DNA of 64,000 bases from Ramlibacter aurantiacus. GTDB taxonomy: Bacteria > Pseudomonadota > Gammaproteobacteria > Burkholderiales > Burkholderiaceae_C. The stretch lies in the NCBI RefSeq assembly GCF_016722895.1, contig NZ_JAEQNA010000005.1, positions 186,001-250,000 on the forward strand, written 5' to 3'. Shown here in pieces: positions 63,906 through 64,000 of the stretch (its first letter is position 1; each line of letters starts with the position of its first letter). The notes under the pieces were generated by a model. The model made no database searches, was not told where the DNA came from, and worked only from the letters and a program-made list of their open reading frames with translations. The position numbers were made by a program, and so were the translations under genes.

Positions 63906-64000
63906 ATGCGACTGCTGCTGCTGGAAGACGACGACATCCTGGGAGAGGGCCTGCGTGACTTCCTGCGGAGCGAGGGTCACCGCGTGGACTGGTGCTGCGA
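63906..64000 (+). CDS. OmpR-family response regulator, N-terminus only
   Basis: The gene runs off the right edge; 31 codons are visible. The start MRLLLLEDDDILGEGLRDFL with the acidic pair of the phospho-acceptor pocket, followed by RSEGHRVDWC, is typical of QseB/PmrA/TctD-type receivers. A kinase gene probably follows outside the window. It is divergent from the metal efflux operon and a PmrA-like box is located between them, consistent with autoregulation. Confidence 0.82.
   Translation, partial: MRLLLLEDDDILGEGLRDFLRSEGHRVDWCC

Overview
This is a very GC-rich window (roughly 70% by eye) with dense, short-gapped operons, many ATGA-type start/stop overlaps, and a gene content typical of Burkholderiales, most likely Comamonadaceae: several Bug-type periplasmic binding proteins, branched-chain-amino-acid-type (Liv) ABC importers dedicated to catabolism, Rieske oxygenases and DUF6279-type lipoproteins. 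No rRNA, tRNA, CRISPR array, IS element or prophage was recognised. The assignment to a family is an inference from gene style, not from a marker gene.

Region 1 (1-22.6 kb) is a catabolic block. A divergent pair, a 6-hydroxynicotinate-reductase-like Fe-S protein (with a UPF0280 protein and two PF06684 proteins behind it) and an enamidase, suggests reduction and hydrolytic opening of a cyclic amide or N-heterocycle. Next comes a Bug binding protein with an amidohydrolase. Two parallel modules follow, each made of a Rieske oxygenase, a regulator and a complete Liv ABC importer: TetR/Rieske/livK-livHM(fused)-livG-livF/TIM-barrel protein, and livK-H-M-G-F/MarR/Rieske. A dienelactone-hydrolase-like enzyme closes the block. 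Palindromic operators sit in front of these units, and a 78-bp multi-hairpin repeat occurs twice, each time just after a stop codon.

Region 2 (22.7-38 kb) holds small separate units: a metallo-hydrolase/FRG-domain/MFS operon; a HutC-type GntR regulator with a perfect palindromic operator facing a Bug protein and a LeuC/LeuD-like dehydratase pair; a secreted subtilisin; an SGNH hydrolase; a nitronate-monooxygenase-like enzyme; and a LysR regulator facing a Bug protein plus a sulfatase.

Region 3 (38-48.6 kb) is a sensing region. A Crp-like regulator overlaps, head to head, a three-part cyclase made of a His-rich membrane anchor, an adrenodoxin-type [2Fe-2S] domain and a class III cyclase domain, so a redox-to-cAMP switch is the best reading. 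Then come a YceI protein with a membrane protein, a TonB receptor/YfiR/histidine-kinase operon, glutathione reductase and a Fic protein.

Region 4 (48.6-56 kb) carries glmS and glmU around an Lrp-type regulator, a lipoprotein, an MFS transporter and a metallo-beta-lactamase-fold protein with an altered metal motif. Region 5 (56-64 kb) is a heavy-metal efflux operon (TolC-type, adaptor and CzcA-type genes) continuing into a small basic protein and an EptA-type phosphoethanolamine transferase. It diverges from the start of an OmpR-family response regulator, and a PmrA/QseB-like direct repeat lies between them, which suggests metal export and lipid A modification under one two-component system.
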